The notes under the pieces are model-generated. The model searched no databases. It saw only the letters and a program-made list of their open reading frames with translations, and was not told where the DNA came from. The translations under genes were made by a program, and so were the position numbers. From contig NZ_PVMZ01000014.1 in NCBI RefSeq assembly GCF_003001815.1, positions 186,001-250,000 of the forward strand: a stretch of 64,000 nucleotides of DNA, in the 5' to 3' direction. Shown piece by piece: positions 8,390-17,631 of this stretch. Numbering within the stretch: the stretch's first letter is position 1; every line of letters starts with the position of its first letter. Source of the stretch: Actinoplanes italicus. GTDB taxonomy: Bacteria; Actinomycetota; Actinomycetes; Mycobacteriales; Micromonosporaceae.

Positions 8390-10855
8390 TCAGGCGCCGG
8401 ACGTCACCCGGTAGGCGTCGAACACGCCGTCCACCTTGCGCACCGCGGCGACCAGGTGGCCCAGGTGCTTGGGGTCGGCCATCTCGAAGGTGAAGCGGCT
8501 CACCGCCACCCGGTCACGTGTCGTCGTCACCGTCGCGGAGAGGATGTTGACCCGCTCCTCGGACAGCACCCGCGTCACGTCGGCCAGCAGCTTGTGCCGG
8601 TCGAGAGCCTCGACCTGGATCGCCACCAGGAACGTGGACGCCGACGTCGGTTTCCAGCTGACCTCGACCACCCGTTCGGACTGCTCGCGCAGGTCCTGGG
8701 CGTTGGCGCAGTCCTCCCGGTGCACGCTCACGCCGCCGGAGCGGGTGACGAAGCCGAAGACCGCGTCACCGGGAACCGGGGTGCAGCAGCGGGCCAGTTT
8801 CACCCAGACGTCCGAGACGCCCTTCACCACCACCCCGGGGTCCTGCGCGGAGCTGCGGTTGCGCGGCGGACGGGTCGCGACGGCGGTCTCGGCGATGTCC
8901 TCGACCGCGCCCTCCTCGCCGCCGAACCCGGCGACGAGTTTCTGCACCACGGACTGGGCCGAGACGGCGTTCTCCCCGACCGCGGCATACAGCGACGCCA
9001 CATCGGGAAGGTGCAGATCGCGGGCGATCGTCATGAGGTTCTCGCTGGTCAGCATGCGCTGCAGGGGCAGGCCCTGCTTGCGCATCGCCTTGACGATCCC
9101 CTCCTTGCCGTCCTCGATCGCCTCCTCGCGGCGCTCCTTGTTGAAGTACTGCCGGATCTTCGTCCGGGCGCGGGGGCTCTTCACGAACCCGAGCCAGTCC
9201 TGCGTGGGACCGGCCGTCGCCGACTTCGACGTGAAGATCTCGATCACGTCGCCGTTGGACAGCGGAGACTCCAGCGGCACCAGCTTGCCGTTCACCCGGG
9301 CGCCGATGCACTTGTGCCCGACCTCGGTGTGTACCGCGTACGCGAAGTCGACAGGCGTCGAGCCGGTCGGCAGCGGGATCACGTCGCCCTTCGGCGTGAA
9401 GACGTAGACCTCCTGGCTGGAGAGGTCGAACCGCAACGCGTCCAGGAACTCGGACGGGTCGCTCGCCTCCCGCTGCCAGTCGAGCAGCTGCCGCAGCCAG
9501 GTCATCTCGTCGATGTGCGCCGGCGGGCCGACGATCGTCGCGCCCTTCTGCTCCTTGTACTTCCAGTGCGCGGCGATGCCGAACTCAGCCGTGCGGTGCA
9601 TCGCGAACGTGCGGATCTGCATCTCGACCGGCTTGCCGGTCGGGCCGATCACCGTCGTGTGCAACGACTGGTACATGTTGAATTTCGGCATCGCGATGTA
9701 GTCCTTGAACCGGCCGGGAACCGGCTGCCAGTTCGCGTGGATCACGCCGAGCGCCGCATAGCAGTCGCGGACCGTGTCGACCAGGATGCGCACGCCGACC
9801 AGGTCGTAGATGTCGTTGAAGTCGCGACCCCGGACGATCATCTTCTGGTAGATCGAGTAGAGGTGCTTCGGGCGGCCGGTCGTCTCGGCCTTGATCTTCG
9901 CCGACTTCAGGTCGAGCTGGACCCGGTTGGTCACCTGGCGCAGCAGCGCCTCACGCTGCGGCTGGTGCTCCCCGATCAGGCGGTTGATCTCCTCGAACCG
10001 CTTCGGGAAGAGTGTGCCGAAGGCCAGATCCTCCAGCTCCCACTTGATCGTGTTCATACCGAGGCGGTGGGCCAGCGGGGCCAGGATCTCGAGCGTCTCC
10101 TTGGCCTTCTGCTCCTGCTTGGCGCGGGGCAGGAAGGTCAGGGTGCGCATGTTGTGCAGCCGGTCGGCCAGCTTGATGACCAGCACCCGCGGGTCCTTGG
10201 CCATCGCCACGACCATCTTGCGGATCGTCTCGGCCTTGGCGGCGTCACCGAGCTTGACCCGGTCGAGTTTCGTCACGCCGTCGACCAGCAGCGCCACCTC
10301 GGCGCCGAAGTCGTTGCGCATGTTCTCCAGCGAGTAGTCGGTGTCCTCGATGGTGTCGTGCAGCAGGGCGGCCACCAGCGTCGTGGTGTCCATACCCAGA
10401 TTGGCCAGGATCGTCGCGACGGCGAGCGGATGTGTGATGTAGGGATCGCCGGATTTCCGGTACTGCCCGGAGTGCCAGCGTGCCGCGACGTCGAACGCCT
10501 TCTGCAGCGCCCGCGCGTCGGCCTTGGGGTGACTGGCACGGTGTGTCGCGATCAGCGGCTCGAGAACCTCGCTGACCTGCGTGCTCTGCCATGGGGCGTT
10601 GAACCTGGCGAGCCGGGCGCGCACCCGCCGCCCGGTGGGTGCGCTGGCAAGACCACCGAACCCGCCACTCGGCTCGTCCGCGGGCGCGAGCGGCTGGGTG
10701 TTCTCCAGATCGCCAGCGGCCACCTTGTCACCGGGCGTGCCATCGCCCGAGTTCTGGGTCGGTTGCACCGTGCCCTCCGCCGGAGGGGCGACGTCGCTGG
10801 ACACCGGCCTCCTCACACGTTCGCCGGGATCAACTGGTCTGTTCGGAACGCCCAT
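8390..10855 (-). CDS. rel: Bifunctional (p)ppGpp synthetase/hydrolase
   Basis: This cytoplasmic stringent-response enzyme makes and degrades (p)ppGpp. The 821 residues contain, in order: a disordered N-terminal extension of about 75 residues, an HD hydrolase domain (LLHDTIEDT, KLADRLHNMRTL), the synthetase domain (GRFKDYIAMPKFNMYQSLHT), a TGS domain (VYVFTPKGDVIPLPTGST), a zinc-finger/helical region with ARCCTPVPGD and a C-terminal ACT domain. The intact HD residues and the RFKD (RxKD) signature indicate a bifunctional Rel, not a synthetase-only RelA. It converges with the cyclophilin gene, and apt lies upstream. Confidence 0.97.
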   Translation of the reverse strand: MGVPNRPVDPGERVRRPVSSDVAPPAEGTVQPTQNSGDGTPGDKVAAGDLENTQPLAPADEPSGGFGGLASAPTGRRVRARLARFNAPWQSTQVSEVLEPLIATHRASHPKADARALQKAFDVAARWHSGQYRKSGDPYITHPLAVATILANLGMDTTTLVAALLHDTIEDTDYSLENMRNDFGAEVALLVDGVTKLDRVKLGDAAKAETIRKMVVAMAKDPRVLVIKLADRLHNMRTLTFLPRAKQEQKAKETLEILAPLAHRLGMNTIKWELEDLAFGTLFPKRFEEINRLIGEHQPQREALLRQVTNRVQLDLKSAKIKAETTGRPKHLYSIYQKMIVRGRDFNDIYDLVGVRILVDTVRDCYAALGVIHANWQPVPGRFKDYIAMPKFNMYQSLHTTVIGPTGKPVEMQIRTFAMHRTAEFGIAAHWKYKEQKGATIVGPPAHIDEMTWLRQLLDWQREASDPSEFLDALRFDLSSQEVYVFTPKGDVIPLPTGSTPVDFAYAVHTEVGHKCIGARVNGKLVPLESPLSNGDVIEIFTSKSATAGPTQDWLGFVKSPRARTKIRQYFNKERREEAIEDGKEGIVKAMRKQGLPLQRMLTSENLMTIARDLHLPDVASLYAAVGENAVSAQSVVQKLVAGFGGEEGAVEDIAETAVATRPPRNRSSAQDPGVVVKGVSDVWVKLARCCTPVPGDAVFGFVTRSGGVSVHREDCANAQDLREQSERVVEVSWKPTSASTFLVAIQVEALDRHKLLADVTRVLSEERVNILSATVTTTRDRVAVSRFTFEMADPKHLGHLVAAVRKVDGVFDAYRVTSGA

Positions 10856-10938
10856 CCTACCCGCACCGCCTCACCGAATACCCCGGCCGAACCTACGAAT
10901 AAAGCGTGCCCGGCCGGGCGAAGAACATCGAAGACGGA

Positions 10939-11502
10939 TCAAACGGTCAACAGTGCGTGTACCTTGCGGGGGCTCAGCCTCTCACGGCCGTCGAGGAAGC
11001 CCAGCTCCATCAGCACGGTGAACCCCGCGACCACACCGCCGGCCTGCTCCACCAGGTCCATGGTCGCCCCCGCGGTGCCACCGGTGGCCAGCACGTCGTC
11101 GACCACCAGGACGCGCTGTCCGGGAACGAAGGCGCCCTCGGTCACCTCGAGGGTGGCCTCGCCGTATTCCAGCGCGTACGCCGCGGAGAAGGCCGGTCGC
11201 GGCAGCTTCCCCGCCTTGCGGACCGGGACCACGCCGGTGCCGGTGGCGTAGGCGATCGCCGCCGCCACCAAGAACCCGCGCGCCTCGACCCCGGCCACGA
11301 CGTCGAACGCGCCGGCGCCGTAGTGGGCGACGATGCCGTCGACGACCTTGCGGAACGTCGGGCCGTCACCGAAGAACGGCATCAGGTCCTTGAAGACGAT
11401 GCCCGGTTTCGGGAAGTCCGGAACGTCGACGGTGCCGCCGGCGACCAGGGCCGCCAGCTCCGGACCACTGTCGCCGGCAACCGCGGGGATCTCGCTACTC
11501 AC
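10939..11502 (-). CDS. apt: Adenine phosphoribosyltransferase
   Basis: This purine-salvage enzyme converts adenine and PRPP to AMP in the cytoplasm. The 187-residue protein has the PRPP-binding motif VLVVDDVLATGGTAGA near residue 125 and the Apt start region VPDFPKPGIVFKDLMPFF. It lies between secF and rel on the same strand. The order secD-secF-apt-rel is a conserved actinobacterial arrangement. A strong hairpin separates it from secF, so it may have its own promoter. Confidence 0.96.
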   Translation of the reverse strand: MSSEIPAVAGDSGPELAALVAGGTVDVPDFPKPGIVFKDLMPFFGDGPTFRKVVDGIVAHYGAGAFDVVAGVEARGFLVAAAIAYATGTGVVPVRKAGKLPRPAFSAAYALEYGEATLEVTEGAFVPGQRVLVVDDVLATGGTAGATMDLVEQAGGVVAGFTVLMELGFLDGRERLSPRKVHALLTV

Positions 11503-11518
11503 GGCGGACAGCCTAGAC

Positions 11519-11560
11519 GAGTGACGGCCCGCCCCCGGCGAGGGGAGCGGGCCGTCACTC
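11519..11560 (-). terminator. Hairpin after secF
   Basis: A perfect 14-bp stem (GAGTGACGGCCCGC with its complement) encloses a 14-base loop between the secF stop and apt. No U-tract follows, as is usual in high-GC actinomycetes. Confidence 0.6.
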
Positions 11561-11571
11561 AGCGTCGAACG

Positions 11572-12735
11572 TCAGCGGCGCTTGCCACCGGGCCGGTTAC
11601 CGGCCCCGCCACCGCTGCGCTTGCCGACCGGGCGGGCGCCCGGCCGCGGGGTGGTGCCACCGGCGAACGCCGGCACCTCGTCCGAGGCGGTCCGGTTGGC
11701 CGGGCGGCGCTCGCCGCTCGCCACGTCGTCCGACCGCTGCGCCCGCCGGGCCAGCACCCGGGCGGTGTGCGCCTTGATCCGCGGCTCGCGGTCCTTGAGC
11801 GCGGTGAGCACCGGGGCCGCGAACACGATCGAGGAGATCACGCCGAGACCCATGCCGACGAAGAGGACCAGGCCGAGGTCCTTCAGCGTGCCGGCGCCGA
11901 GCAGGCCGGCGCCGATGAAGAGCACGCCGCCGACCGGTAGCAGGGCCACCAGACCGGTGTTCAGCGAACGCATCAGGGTCTGGTTGACGGCGAGGTTGGT
12001 GGCCTCGTCGTACGTCCGGGTGCTGCCGCCGGTGATGCCGCGGGTGTTCTCGCGCACCTTGTCGAAGACGACGACCACGTCATAGAGCGAATAACCGAGG
12101 ATCGTCAGGAAGCCGATCACCGTGTACGGCGTGACCTCGAACCCGACCAGCGAGTAGACGCCGGCCGTCAGGATCAGGTCGAGCAGCAGCGACAGGAGCG
12201 CCGCCACCGCCATCCGCCACTCGAACATGACGACCAGGTACGCCGTGACCAGTACCAGGAAGATTGCCAGGCCGAGCAGCGCCTTGTTGATGACGGCGCC
12301 GCCCCAGGCCGACGAGACCTGCTGGTCGCTGATCTGTGCCTCGTCCATGCCGAGGTCGGTGGCCAGGGCCGCCTTGGCCTTCAGCATGTCCTCGGGGGTC
12401 AGGGCCTCCGAGCGGACCTTGTAGTTGGCCTCCGCGCCGTCGCCGACCTTCTGCGCCGAGTTGACCTGCGACTCGGGCTCGACGGTCTGCACCGCGGCCT
12501 TCACCGCGTCGAAGACCTCCTCCTGGGTGAGGGTCTTCCCGGCGACCTGCGCCGGCACCGTGAACTCGCTACCACCGGCGAACTCGATGCCGAGGTGGAA
12601 CCGGTTGATCGCGAAGCTGCCGATGGAGATCAGCACGAGCACGGCTGCGATGGTGAACCACATCTTGCGGCGGCCCACGATGTTGATGTTCGCCTCGCCC
12701 TGGTACAGGCGGTTGGCGAAACCGGATCCGGCCAT
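11572..12735 (-). CDS. secF: Protein translocase subunit SecF
   Basis: SecF works with SecD in the membrane to support SecYEG-driven protein export using the proton-motive force. The 387-residue protein has an N-terminal transmembrane helix, a periplasmic-type P4 domain containing the conserved FAGGSEFTV region, and five more membrane segments including YTVIGFLTILGYSLYDVVVV. The tail of about 75 residues is Arg/Gly-rich and likely cytoplasmic and disordered. It begins one base after the secD stop, so the two are translationally linked. Confidence 0.96.
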   Translation of the reverse strand: MAGSGFANRLYQGEANINIVGRRKMWFTIAAVLVLISIGSFAINRFHLGIEFAGGSEFTVPAQVAGKTLTQEEVFDAVKAAVQTVEPESQVNSAQKVGDGAEANYKVRSEALTPEDMLKAKAALATDLGMDEAQISDQQVSSAWGGAVINKALLGLAIFLVLVTAYLVVMFEWRMAVAALLSLLLDLILTAGVYSLVGFEVTPYTVIGFLTILGYSLYDVVVVFDKVRENTRGITGGSTRTYDEATNLAVNQTLMRSLNTGLVALLPVGGVLFIGAGLLGAGTLKDLGLVLFVGMGLGVISSIVFAAPVLTALKDREPRIKAHTARVLARRAQRSDDVASGERRPANRTASDEVPAFAGGTTPRPGARPVGKRSGGGAGNRPGGKRR

Positions 12736-12736
12736 G

Positions 12737-14674
12737 TCAGGCCTCCTTCACGCGCGAGGAGACGGACTCCTCGGTCTGGCTGCGGCGCAGGACGCGGCCG
12801 AGGCCGCTGACCCTGGGCGACAGGAACGCCCGGGAACTGGCGAGAAGCGTCATGATCGGGTGCCGGAACAGGAACACCACCAGCAGGTCGAGCACGGTCG
12901 AGAGACCGAGCGCGAAGGCGAGGCCCTGAACCTGACCGATCGACACGATGTAGAGAACCACGGCACACATGATCGTGATGGCGTTCGCCGAGATGATCGT
13001 GCGCCGTGCCCGGTGCCAGGCCCGTGGCACCGCGCTGCGCGGGCTGCGGCCCTCGTGGATCTCGTCCTTGAGGCGCTCGAAGTAGATGACGAACGAGTCC
13101 GCCGCCACACCGAGCGAGACGATGAAGCCCACGATGCCCGCCAGCGTCAGGGTGAAGCCGATCGAGCGGCCCAGGAAGACCAGGGCGCCGAAGGTGAGCA
13201 GGGCGGAGAGGCCCAGGCTCAGGAAGATCACGAGGCCGAGCAGGCGGTAGTAGAAGAACGAGTAGATCGCCACCAGGCCGAGGCCGATCGCGGCGGCGAG
13301 CAGACCCGCTTCGAGCTGCTGGCCACCGACGGTCGCGGTGATGGTCTGGGCCGGGCCGGCCTGGAAGGTCACCGGGATGGCGCCGAACTTCAGCTGGTCG
13401 GCGAGCTCCTTGGCGGTCGCCGCGGTGAAGTCACCGGTGATCTGCGACTGGCCGGTGAGCACGGCCTGGATCTGCGGCGCGGAGATGACCTCCTTGTCGA
13501 GGACCACGGCCACCGCGCAGTGCGTCTGGCCGTCGGAGGACGGGCCGAACGCGCTGGCCGCGATGTAGCAGGGCTCGGTGGTGCCGGCCTCGAACGCCTT
13601 ACGGGTCAGCGCCGCCCACTTCTTCTGGCCCTCGCTGTCGAAGTCGAGCGAGACGACCCAGCGGCTCTGCTGGTCGATCTGCGGCGAGGCGCTGCTGATG
13701 TCGTCACCGACGACCTCCGCCTTGTCCAGCACGACCTTGGCGCCGTTGTAGCAGGCCACCACCTCGGTGCTGATGTCGTCGATCGCGCCGTCCGGACGCT
13801 TGTTCAGCTGGTCGCAGCTGATCGTCGGGACGTTGAACTGCATCTTCGGGTCGAGCGCGTTCACCTCCTCGCCGGAGAGGCCGGCAAACGCCTTGAACGG
13901 CAGGCCGGCCTTCGGGTCGGTGGAGAGGTCGACCGGCGCGGTCAGCTTCTCGGCAGCGGCCCAGGCCTCGGCGCCGACCTTCTTGGCGACGGCCTCGCGC
14001 TGCTGCTTGATGTCCGCGGTGACCGGCGCCGGAGCCGCGGCGGAGGCCGACGCGGCCGGAGCGGCCGCGGACGGTGCCACCGACGGGGTGACGCTGGGGG
14101 CCGGAGCGGCCTCGCCGCCACCCTGGCCGCCGGTCGACGGCGACGAGGAGGCTGCCGGGGCGCCGCTCTTGGCGCCCGCCGACGGGGCGACCGCCGGGGC
14201 GGACGGGTCCGCGCTGCCGCTCGCCGACGCGCTGGGCGCCGGGCTCGGCGGGTTCACCGCAGCCGCGGCCACGTCCCCGGTCACGGCGGTGAGCAGGCGG
14301 AACCGCATGTTGGCGGCCTGCCCGAGGCTCTTCAGCTGCTCCTTGGCCTCACCGGCGAGCGAGACGACGATGGTGTTGTTGCCCTGGATGACGACCTCGG
14401 CCTCGGAGACACCGAGCGCGTTGACGCGGCTCTCGATGATCTCGCGTGCCCGCTCCATGGCCTCCGGGGTGGGCTGGCCACCCTGCTGCGAGGCGATGTA
14501 GGTGGCCTGCGTGCCACCGACGAGGTCAAGGCCCAGCTTCGGCTCCAGGCGCTCCTTCCAGCCGCCGCTGGCACCGGCGGCGAAGAAGACGCACAGATAG
14601 AGGACGACGAAGACCAGACCGAGCACGCCGAGTTGGCGTCCAGGATGCATTTGTCCCTGTGGTGGTCGTGCCAC
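12737..14674 (-). CDS. secD: Protein translocase subunit SecD
   Basis: SecD is the partner of SecF in the export motor. The 645 residues include an N-terminal transmembrane helix, the family motif LGLDLVGGTQATY near residue 48, the P1 head region and six membrane segments from about residue 430. A Pro/Ala/Ser-rich, probably extracytoplasmic insert of about 80 residues (about 145-225) interrupts the P1 region and is unusual compared with compact SecD proteins. The C-terminal part carries the conserved GFIVSLGVAADSFVIYFERLKDE-type segment (GVAADSFVIYFERLKDE visible). It is followed directly by secF. Confidence 0.96.
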   Translation of the reverse strand: MARPPQGQMHPGRQLGVLGLVFVVLYLCVFFAAGASGGWKERLEPKLGLDLVGGTQATYIASQQGGQPTPEAMERAREIIESRVNALGVSEAEVVIQGNNTIVVSLAGEAKEQLKSLGQAANMRFRLLTAVTGDVAAAAVNPPSPAPSASASGSADPSAPAVAPSAGAKSGAPAASSSPSTGGQGGGEAAPAPSVTPSVAPSAAAPAASASAAAPAPVTADIKQQREAVAKKVGAEAWAAAEKLTAPVDLSTDPKAGLPFKAFAGLSGEEVNALDPKMQFNVPTISCDQLNKRPDGAIDDISTEVVACYNGAKVVLDKAEVVGDDISSASPQIDQQSRWVVSLDFDSEGQKKWAALTRKAFEAGTTEPCYIAASAFGPSSDGQTHCAVAVVLDKEVISAPQIQAVLTGQSQITGDFTAATAKELADQLKFGAIPVTFQAGPAQTITATVGGQQLEAGLLAAAIGLGLVAIYSFFYYRLLGLVIFLSLGLSALLTFGALVFLGRSIGFTLTLAGIVGFIVSLGVAADSFVIYFERLKDEIHEGRSPRSAVPRAWHRARRTIISANAITIMCAVVLYIVSIGQVQGLAFALGLSTVLDLLVVFLFRHPIMTLLASSRAFLSPRVSGLGRVLRRSQTEESVSSRVKEA

Positions 14675-14759
14675 GGCTTTTGGTCTCCCTGTGTTCGGCC
14701 GCGCACGGCGCGACGCTCTGAAGTCTGTGACCGGCCGTCGACTGTCGAACGGCGGGCTG

Positions 14760-14798
14760 ACGCACCGGCCCCGCCTAACTCAACCCGGGCCGGTGCGT
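14760..14798 (-). terminator. Hairpin between yajC and secD
   Basis: A 12-bp perfect stem (ACGCACCGGCCC and its complement) with a 15-base loop lies in the 138-base gap after yajC and before secD. It could terminate or attenuate the yajC transcript. There is no U-tract. Confidence 0.5.
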
Positions 14799-14812
14799 TC
14801 GGGAAATGCGGG

Positions 14813-15202
14813 TCAGTCCTGCTTACGAGTTTCGGTGACGGGGCTCTCCGGCTCGCCGGCCTCCGCGACGGGCGCGTCGACGTCGGGCTCGGGAATGACC
14901 TCACCGGACTTCTGAACGACCCGGGCGATCGCCGGACGCGCGAAACGCACCTCGACGCCGGGCGAGATCTCCAGGAGAACCTCGCCGTCGGCGACACCGG
15001 TGACGGTGCCGTGCAGCCCGCCGATCGTCACGATCTGGTCCCCCGGACCGAGCGTGTTCTGCATGTCCTGTGCCTCACGGCGCCGCTTCTGCTGCGGACG
15101 GATCATGAAGAAGTAGAAGACGGCGAAGAACAGGGCGATGATCAGGAAGAACGAGAGATCACCACCGCCGCCGGCGGCCTGGGCATAACTTGCCTCGCGC
15201 AC
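14813..15202 (-). CDS. yajC: Preprotein translocase subunit YajC
   Basis: YajC is a small single-pass membrane protein associated with SecDF. With GTG at 15202 the protein has 129 residues: a short N-terminus, a transmembrane helix (FFLIIALFFAVFYFFMI) followed by the hallmark RPQQKRRRE, then a YajC domain (GPGDQIVTIGGLHGTVTG) and an acidic C-terminal tail. GTG 15202 is supported by GGAAGG about 10 bases upstream. The frame stays open upstream, but that sequence is not YajC-like. Confidence 0.94.
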   Translation of the reverse strand: MREASYAQAAGGGGDLSFFLIIALFFAVFYFFMIRPQQKRRREAQDMQNTLGPGDQIVTIGGLHGTVTGVADGEVLLEISPGVEVRFARPAIARVVQKSGEVIPEPDVDAPVAEAGEPESPVTETRKQD

Positions 15203-15360
15203 GAAAAAAACGCCTTCCGTCAGCCGCCGGCGCAACGGGTGGGCGGGCGCCGCGGCAATATGCGAATCCGGATGGAACGGCGGCGAGTCTAATAGGTCAA
15301 CCTGGAGATAACGAATGCGGCACACGTCACGTTCACATCACGGGGGATAAGTTGCCCTCA

Positions 15361-16419
15361 TCACGTGTCCCGGGCGAACAGGTCACCCTGAAACACCCCG
15401 GATCGCCCATCCGCCGGCGGCGTCTTCCCCAGGTGTGCCCAGCCGGCCTCGGTGGCCACCCGGCCCCGCGGGGTCCGGGCCAGCAGACCGGCCCGCACCA
15501 GGAACGGCTCGCACACCTCCTCGACCGTGTCGGACTGCTCCCCCACGGCCACGGCCAGGGTGGACAGACCGACCGGGCCGCCCTTGAACGACTCGATCAG
15601 TGCGCGCAGCACCGCCCGGTCCAGCCGGTCCAGTCCGAGTGCGTCGACGTCGTAGACCTGCAGTGCCGCCTTCGACACCGCCTCGGTGACCACGCCGTCC
15701 GCGCGTACCTCGGCGAAGTCACGCACCCGGCGCAGCAGCCGGTTGGCGATACGCGGGGTGCCCCGCGAGCGACGGGCGATCTCCGCCGAGCCCTCCGGAG
15801 TGATCTGCACGCCGAGGATCCGCGCCGACCGGTGCAGCAGCGCGTCCAGGTCTTCGTGCGAGTAGAAGTCGAGATGCGCGACGAAACCGAACCGGTCACG
15901 CATCGGCCCGGACAGCAGACCGGCCCGGGTGGTCGCGCCGACCAGCGTGAACGGTTCCACGTCCAGCGGGATGGCGGTCGCGCCCGGCCCCTTGCCGACC
16001 ACCACGTCGACCCGGAAGTCCTCCATGGCGCTGTAGAGCAGCTCCTCGGCGGGTTTCGCGATCCGGTGGATCTCGTCGATGAACAGCACGTCGCCCGGCC
16101 CCAGGCCGGTCAGGATCGCGGCCAGGTCGCCGGAGCGCTCGATCACCGGGCCGCTGGTGGTCCGGATACCGGTGCCCAGCTCGGCCGCCACGATGTTGGC
16201 CAGGGTGGTCTTACCCAGGCCGGGCGGGCCGGACAGCAGGATGTGGTCGGGTGGCGTACCCCGGCCCATCGATGCCTTCAGCAACAACTCCAGCTGGTCG
16301 CGGACCCGGTGCTGTGCGATGAAGTCGGCGAGCCGGCGCGGGCGGACGCTGGCCTCGGCGTCCAGGTCCTCGTCGTAGGCGTCCGGCGACACGAGGCCGT
16401 CACTCTCCGGCGAGGTCAT
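15361..16419 (-). CDS. ruvB: Holliday junction branch-migration helicase RuvB
   Basis: RuvB is the AAA+ motor that drives Holliday junction branch migration with RuvA. The 352-residue protein has Walker A LSGPPGLGKTTLA, Walker B DVLFIDEIHR, the arginine-finger/sensor region GATTRAGLLSGPMRDRFG and a C-terminal winged helix. Its ATG overlaps the ruvA stop in ATGA, so ruvC, ruvA and ruvB form one translationally coupled unit. Confidence 0.98.
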   Translation of the reverse strand: MTSPESDGLVSPDAYDEDLDAEASVRPRRLADFIAQHRVRDQLELLLKASMGRGTPPDHILLSGPPGLGKTTLANIVAAELGTGIRTTSGPVIERSGDLAAILTGLGPGDVLFIDEIHRIAKPAEELLYSAMEDFRVDVVVGKGPGATAIPLDVEPFTLVGATTRAGLLSGPMRDRFGFVAHLDFYSHEDLDALLHRSARILGVQITPEGSAEIARRSRGTPRIANRLLRRVRDFAEVRADGVVTEAVSKAALQVYDVDALGLDRLDRAVLRALIESFKGGPVGLSTLAVAVGEQSDTVEEVCEPFLVRAGLLARTPRGRVATEAGWAHLGKTPPADGRSGVFQGDLFARDT

Positions 16420-17018
16420 CGGGTCTTGCCCAGCAGACGGATCGCCTGGCGCAGCAGCACCGGCACGGGCGGGGTCTCACCGTCGATCGTCTCGGCGACC
16501 GCGGCCACCGCCTGATCGGCCTGCGTCGCCGTCCAGCCGAGCGCGAGCACGCCCTGCCGGACCTGCTCCTGCCAGGCGCCGTTCAGCAGGCCGGCCGAGC
16601 CGCTCCCGGCGAGCCCGACGGGACCGATCTTGTCCTTGAGCTCGACGATCATCTTCTCCGCGCCGCGCTTGCCGATGCCGGGCACCGCGGTCAGGACCGC
16701 GACGTCACCACCGGACAGCGCCCGGCGTACGACATCGGGTTGATGAACCGCGAGCACCGCCTGCGCGATGCGTGGACCGACCCCGTTGGCCGTCAGGAGC
16801 AGCTCGAAGAGCTGTTTCTCGTCATCGTCGGCGAAGCCGAAGAGGGTGAGCGAGTCCTCCCGGACGATCAGCGTGGTCGCGAGCCGTGCCTCGGCGCCGG
16901 TGCGCAGCCCGGCGAGCGTGTTCGGCGTGCAGAGCACCCGCATGCCGACACCACCCACCTCGACCACGGCGCTGTCGTGGAGGATCGCGGTGACCACACC
17001 GCGCACGCTGGCGATCAT
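16416..17018 (-). CDS. ruvA: Holliday junction branch-migration protein RuvA
   Basis: RuvA binds Holliday junctions and loads RuvB. The 200-residue protein starts MIASVRGVV (OB-fold domain I) and has two helix-hairpin-helix stretches (NGVGPRIAQAVL and AVPGIGKRGAEKMIVELKDK). A flexible linker leads to the C-terminal RuvB-binding domain. ATG at 17018 overlaps the ruvC stop. The frame extends far upstream through ruvC but out of ruvC's reading frame, so that extension is not coding. Confidence 0.97.
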   Translation of the reverse strand: MIASVRGVVTAILHDSAVVEVGGVGMRVLCTPNTLAGLRTGAEARLATTLIVREDSLTLFGFADDDEKQLFELLLTANGVGPRIAQAVLAVHQPDVVRRALSGGDVAVLTAVPGIGKRGAEKMIVELKDKIGPVGLAGSGSAGLLNGAWQEQVRQGVLALGWTATQADQAVAAVAETIDGETPPVPVLLRQAIRLLGKTR

Positions 17019-17530
17019 CTCAGGCTCCTGCGGGCTGCGGCTTCGATCTTCATACGGGTCCCGCCACGCCAGATGTGGCAGATGGCGATGGCGATGGCGT
17101 CCGCCGCGTCGGCCGGCTTGGGCGGCGCGGACAGTTTCAGCAACCTGGTGACCATGGCGGTGACCTGCGCCTTGTCGGCCGTGCCGGAACCGGTGACGGC
17201 CGCCTTCACCTCGCTCGGGGTGTAGGTCTGCACCGGCAGCCCGGCCCGGGCCCCGGCCAGGATCGCGACCCCGCTGGCCTGCGCCGTGCCCATCACCGTC
17301 CGTGCGTTGTGCTGCGAGAACACCCGCTCGACGGCGACGCTCTCGGGCTGATAGGCGGCGACCAGCTCGGCCAGTGTGCGGTCGAGATGCAGCAGACGCT
17401 GGGAGATGTCCTCGTCGGGATCGCTGCGGACCACGGTGTAGCCGATCAGCTTGCCCGGACGCCCCGGCATCCCCTCGACGACGCCGACGCCGCACCTCGT
17501 CAGCCCCGGATCGATGCCGAGCACCCGCAC
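17015..17530 (-). CDS. ruvC: Crossover junction endodeoxyribonuclease RuvC
   Basis: RuvC resolves Holliday junctions. The 171-residue RNase-H-fold nuclease has the first catalytic Asp in VLGIDPGLTRCG, the acidic E-R-V-F motif (VAVERVFSQHNARTVM) and the distal acidic pair in ADAADAIAIAICH. It is the first gene of the ruvCAB operon and diverges from the sigma-like gene at 17632. Confidence 0.97.
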   Translation of the reverse strand: MRVLGIDPGLTRCGVGVVEGMPGRPGKLIGYTVVRSDPDEDISQRLLHLDRTLAELVAAYQPESVAVERVFSQHNARTVMGTAQASGVAILAGARAGLPVQTYTPSEVKAAVTGSGTADKAQVTAMVTRLLKLSAPPKPADAADAIAIAICHIWRGGTRMKIEAAARRSLR

Positions 17531-17631
17531 AGACTGCCTCCCCCTCGCGTACGTGTGTTCGACACCCTAATACGCGGACCTCTTGCGGCCTCGACCGACA
17601 CGCCTCGACGATGGGGGCCGGGAGGTCGGAC

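Noticed and set aside
8456..11251. Plus-strand open frame of 931 residues
   Set aside because: It is antisense to rel and apt, with composition typical of a shadow frame and no domain.
12425..15292. Plus-strand open frame of 955 residues
   Set aside because: It is antisense to secF, secD and yajC. All three of those genes have clear motifs and ribosome sites.
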